A DNA stretch of 64,000 bases from Azolla pinnata (taxonomy: Eukaryota > Streptophyta > Polypodiopsida > Salviniales > Salviniaceae), in assembly GCA_037176905.1 (NCBI GenBank), contig JBBBWG010008446.1, positions 1-64,000 of the forward strand, written 5' to 3'. Every line of letters starts with the position of its first letter. Positions within the stretch are counted from its first letter, which is position 1. Position numbers and translations under genes: made by a program. Of the stretch, positions 60,801 through 64,000 are shown piece by piece. The notes under the pieces are model-generated. The model was given only the letters and a program-made list of their open reading frames with translations, had not been told where the DNA came from and did no database searches.

Positions 60801-61052
60801 AATATCGACTTTTCTACATGGCTAAGTCCAGGGGGCTTGCCTCTTGATTGGGCAAAGTATTTGGAAAAGTCTTTTAGATGCCTTCTGAAGTACGTTCGTG
60901 ACGTAAAATTGAGAGTTCAGCTAGCTACTCTTGCAACTGGATTTCCAGATGTACTGGAGATATGCATGCGGATTCTTGATAAGGTCCCTGAGACTGCTGG
61001 CCCATTGATTTTAAGAAAGGCCCACGGTGGAGGCTACCTTCCTCTCATGTAG
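42806..61052 (+). CDS. Spatacsin (SPG11) homologue
   Basis: Very large protein of the spatacsin family. In animals it works with spastizin and AP-5 in lysosome and endosome recycling. Plants have homologues of largely unknown role. I read 24 exons: 42806-44981, 45731-45806, 46128-46250, 48627-48849, 48930-49295, 49446-49631, 49724-50023, 51223-51834, 51980-52379, 52462-52613, 52692-52847, 53017-53232, 53951-54484, 54710-54769, 54863-55185, 56300-56747, 56852-57319, 57782-57898, 58130-58251, 58359-59139, 59227-59481, 59602-59787, 59871-60209, 60303-61052, giving 3,122 aa. The 2.2-kb first exon encodes a propeller-like N-terminus. Family blocks: SRLLSLLARFVIKLIKQYG, GYLQWREKIFSSACGDTSL, LERGRAMAAFN-like HLQRGRAMAAFNSLLALRL, WDQARKWAQQLE, AEWREFLWDIPEERVALWKH, LRELETRIWLLAVGK. 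The C-terminal spatacsin domain covers about 2,700-3,122. Exon 4 could instead end at 48840. The start fits homologue N-termini (VVRLRSW...). Confidence 0.93.
46251..48626 (+). other. Largest spatacsin intron
   Basis: About 2.4 kb. Two diverged direct-repeat pairs are visible: GGAYATAYTAAG plus TAAATGCTTTGTC at about 47010 and 47145, and a longer pair at about 47840-47945 and 48063-48165 sharing CATCAGGG-like, GGATATACA and GCAAACCTC. A short open frame at 46583-46774 has no family match and does not fit the exon phase. Confidence 0.7.
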
Positions 61053-61919
61053 TTTTCTGTATAGTTTTGTATCAAGAGATTAATTGCAATAAGATATGTG
61101 GGTGTAATAAGGACTATCAAGCACCGAGCACTAGATGGGAATGGTGCTATAAAGTGAATAAGGAGAGCAGAAATAACACAGCTATCGGACACCATTCTTG
61201 CTTGGTGCTGTTATGAAGCTGGTGAAGTCAAGCAGATGGAACAGGAATCGGACACAATCACTGCTTAGGGGTATGGAGAGTTGTTGTCTTCTCTCTAAAA
61301 AGATTGAAATCTCAGAAAAATCGTTGATCACGCAATCAAAGAATTGTCTTTGGAGTAAAGACTTAAATCAGCTTTTGGTGTAAAGACTTAAATCAAGCAG
61401 AAGGAACAGGTATCAGAGACAATTACTGCATAGTATTATGCAGCTAAAGTTGAGCAGAAGAAACAGGTATGCATCACCATCCTTGAACATAACATGGTAA
61501 TCTGAAGAGAATTAATTAGCTACAGAATTGGGTAGTTTGGATTTCGTTTCCAACTTTCAGTGTTTTGGATTCTGGCTGCAAATTCCTCCACTTTCTTTAG
61601 AGGATGTAATTTTACCGTAGCGTATTTCGCAATCGGAAGACTGCATTGTAACATAAAGAACTCATCACCGATCGGCTGAATGTATTATTGGTTTGACACC
61701 AGGTATCCTTGTGTTCATAAGCAAAACACTTGTGTGTTGTACAGCTGCAAGGCTAGATTTATTTCACTTAAATTTTCAAATACTGTATTTATACCTTCAT
61801 TTTATATGTTTGTCTTGATTTTTTAGAGGAAATGCTGTAAATTGCGGACTCCTACGGATGCCCACCAAGGTATGCATTCAGATTGAGGCTTAGCTTTGCA
61901 AGGCTAGTTAATGGCATAT

Positions 61920-62135
61920 GATTCTCTTCTTGAACTCTTGTCTAGATTGAATAATTGCATTAGCAGCCCATAAGATCTGCTATCTAGATTGAATAATTGC
62001 ATTAGCAGCCCATACGATCTGCTATCTAGATTGAATACTTGACAGAGGAGAACGAGTTTTGACATGAGATCTACTATCTAGATTGAATAATTGATAGAGG
62101 AGATCGAGTTTTGACATGAGATCTACTCTCCAGAT
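61920..62135. repeat. Tandem TCTAGATTGAATA-containing repeats
   Basis: TCTAGATTGAATAATTGCAT plus TAGCAGCCCATAMGATCTGC is duplicated with a period of about 52-58 bp. Further on, units with GATAGAGGAGAWCGAGTTTTG and GACATGAGATCTACT follow. The array lies about 0.9 kb after the spatacsin stop. Confidence 0.85.
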
Positions 62136-63062
62136 TGAATATAATAAGCGATAGAGGAGAGTGAGTTTCGACAAACTCAAGCTTCCTTCTTATCCTCTTG
62201 TAATGTCCTTAGCTATGCTTAAGAAAGCATTCTTAGCCCAATGCATCCGAACGGTCGATTGCACTTCCTCGAGGAATCGACCATTGTTGGATGCTAATGC
62301 TATTGTTTTATGATGGAATTATGCAGTCTTACTTTGATGACATGATTGTGTTTTGTCACCGGTGATATGGTGCTCCTCGATCCGAATCGAAGTCAGGTAG
62401 ATCAGTGAGTGATTTATCGGTTGTGAGTAATGTGATCGTTCTGTTGGTTGTAATCGTCATTTGATGGCACTTATTCGTCCAAGTTAATTGAATCCGTAGA
62501 AATTGTGAAAGTTGTATAATCATTCAAGGGAAATTATATGAAGGTATATATATATATACTTCAAAACACATTAGAGAAAATGGTTTCTTTGGAATATTTT
62601 CATCTGGCTGCTCTGTTGACTTGAAAATCTCCGATGCCTACTGGATCAGTTATCGAAAACTTAATTTGCATCACTCTGTCCTAAAAATCAAACGGCCTTT
62701 GCGATTTAAATTGCCTCAATATTTCGTTCAACCATCCCCAAAAACGCTTAGAGCTTGTAACAGTACAAAAGGTTCTCTCCTTTTTATGCTCCCCATAGTT
62801 GCTCAAAGGTGGGAAGTTCTTGAAACAATCTTCGAAACACATTGTACCTGATAAACAGCACTGTAATTCCTCTTATATGTTCCAGGCAATTTCTCGAAGG
62901 TTACAATTTAAATACTCGAAACAATCTGAAACACTTTTTTTTTTTTAATTATACCAGAAACGATTCGACAAAAGGCCGAGTCTGGAAAAATCTAGCCAAG
63001 TTGCGGGAGAATGTATTCAAGATAAACATATTTTAAATAGGTTTTAGATATAAGTGGAGTGG

Positions 63063-63165
63063 TGGTAGGCCTAGTAGAGCGGTCGCTTTTCTGCCGATAC
63101 CTTTTGATTTGCTCACCCTATTTTGCCGCTCTCCTAGGAGGAGCTGGATTCATACCCTTTGGTCA
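63063..63165 (+). mobile_element. Possible tRNA-derived SINE head
   Basis: CCTAGTAGAGCGGTCGCTTT near 63070-63090 resembles a tRNA D-arm and Pol III A box (TAGAGCGG). GGATTCATACCC at about 63147-63158 is a loose B-box match about 65 bases later, the usual spacing. No poly-A tail or target-site duplication is clear, so the call is tentative. Confidence 0.35.
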
Positions 63166-63695
63166 TGTTCAGTGCCCAACTTTATCTTAGCAGTGGGTGA
63201 AGCATGATCAAAAGCAAGATGAGCATTGCCCCAATTATCATCAGCGAAGCCTGCAAGGCGAAGTAATCGCGATGACGATCAAACAGAGCGAATTCGCAGA
63301 GGAAAAAACGGCACGAAACCGATCGATTCTTCGTGGCAGCTGATGCAGGGGATTTCAGGAGCTGTATCATCCGCCTCCAGTTCTCGGTTGCATTCTGTCG
63401 ATGGCTTTAATACGGTTCGATCCGGAGAGTAGAGCAGCTTCCGTCGCTGATCAGAGTGATGAGCGAAAGACAGCGCTAAGAGATCAGATCGCCGATAACA
63501 TCGAATGGGCAAATAATGCCAATGAATTCCACAACTATATATAACACACAAGTAAAAAAAAAAAACTCAAATCTTGTTTGTGTTTTCTTTGTTTTTTTTT
63601 TGTGTGTCTCAAGATTGAACTAAAAATGGAGTTTGGAAAAGAAGTGGCCGTGGCCGGATTCGAACTCTGGTTCATTTAAATCCTCTGTTTCCTTC

Positions 63696-63725
63696 TTCTT
63701 CTTCTTCTTCTTCTTCTTCTTCTTC
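63696..63725. repeat. (TTC)n microsatellite
   Basis: About ten TTC units lie 40-70 bases before the ATG of the last gene, probably in its leader. On the opposite strand they encode a poly-Lys/Glu frame that is not a gene. Confidence 0.9.
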
Positions 63726-63766
63726 CTCCCCTGTTCCTCTCTTCTCTCTGTTTTTTCTCCATAGCC

Positions 63767-63921
63767 ATGGCGAGGATCAAGCCTCAGGCTCTCCTTCAGC
63801 AAAGCAAGAAGAAGAAGGGCCCCTCCCGGAGCTTCACCATCCCCACCATCTTGTCCCTCTCCGCCCTCCTCCTCCTCATCTCTGCCCTCCTCTTCCTCCT
63901 CCACCGGCACCGCGCCCCCAA
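63767..63921 (+). CDS. First exon of a single-pass, N-terminally anchored protein (partial)
   Basis: The ATG at 63767 opens 51 codons plus two bases before an AA|GTAAGTC donor. The gene continues past the window edge. The peptide begins [20 protein letters not shown], a short basic cytosolic tail, followed by one strongly hydrophobic Leu-rich segment at about residues 27-45 (a signal anchor), then HRHRAPK. This is the layout of type II membrane proteins of the ER and Golgi. The basic tail plus anchor resembles plant prolyl 4-hydroxylases, but with no catalytic part in view this is a weak guess. Glycosyltransferases share the same architecture. Confidence 0.7.
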
Positions 63922-64000
63922 GTAAGTCATCGCATTTTCTTTTCCTTTTTTTTTTTTTTTTTTGCTTGTTTGCTTGCTTCTTCCCCGTTTCCTTTCTCTC

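Larger units (their letters stand above)
61053..63766. other. Intergenic, spatacsin 3' flank to the last gene
   Basis: About 2.7 kb. It holds a short tandem repeat (61920-62135), a possible tRNA-derived SINE (about 63063-63165), a second B-box-like motif on the - strand near 63648-63665, poly-T and poly-A runs and a TTC microsatellite. No supported protein gene. Confidence 0.7.

Overview
The window is nuclear DNA of a land plant. Genes are split by many short GT-AG introns, simple repeats are abundant, TTTAGGG-type telomere-like repeats occur, and the gene content is plant-specific: a plastid SecY2 translocase, a plant-type phospholipid N-methyltransferase and a large PLS-class PPR editing protein. 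The PPR protein carries a DYW-like domain with a 'KKPA' sequence where most plant proteins have the PG box. As far as I recall, that type is confined to hornworts, lycophytes and ferns. With the repeat style and intron sizes, a fern is my best guess, though nothing here proves it.

Layout, left to right: (1) 631-8325 (+), cytosolic phenylalanyl-tRNA synthetase beta subunit, 19 exons, 594 aa, preceded by degenerate TTTAGGG repeats. (2) 9358-18660 (-), SCY2 plastid translocase, 15 exons, 597 aa, convergent with (1). (3) 20069-21921 (-), phosphatidyl-N-methylethanolamine N-methyltransferase, 2 exons, 209 aa. (4) 23351-27830 (-), DNA topoisomerase I (type IB), 15 coding exons, about 891 aa. (5) 31601-35507 (+), PPR protein with a DYW-like (KP-type) C-terminus, 3 exons, 1,194 aa, divergent from (4). 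(6) 36772-38523 (-), mitochondrial ribosomal protein S33, 2 exons, 106 aa. (7) 42806-61052 (+), spatacsin (SPG11) homologue, 24 coding exons, 3,122 aa. (8) 63767 to the window edge (+), first exon of a membrane-anchored protein.

I built the exon models by hand from splice consensus, reading-phase continuity and remembered family sequences. Phase closes at every junction of all seven complete genes. The 5' ends of genes 2 and 4 are the least certain parts.

The genes are unrelated housekeeping and organelle functions, not an operon or pathway cluster. Several serve gene expression (tRNA charging, mitoribosome, organelle RNA editing, topoisomerase). Telomere-like repeats lie close upstream of three genes (PheRS-beta, PLMT, MRPS33), and one telo-box-like AAACCCTAA motif lies in the probable TOP1 leader. 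The spaces between genes hold tandem arrays: about 175 bp x4, about 157 bp x3, telomere-like satellites, GATC-rich tracts and a 267-bp duplication. I found no CRISPR array, no complete transposon and no convincing intact tRNA gene. The most interesting single item is the KP-type PPR protein, a candidate U-to-C RNA editing factor.
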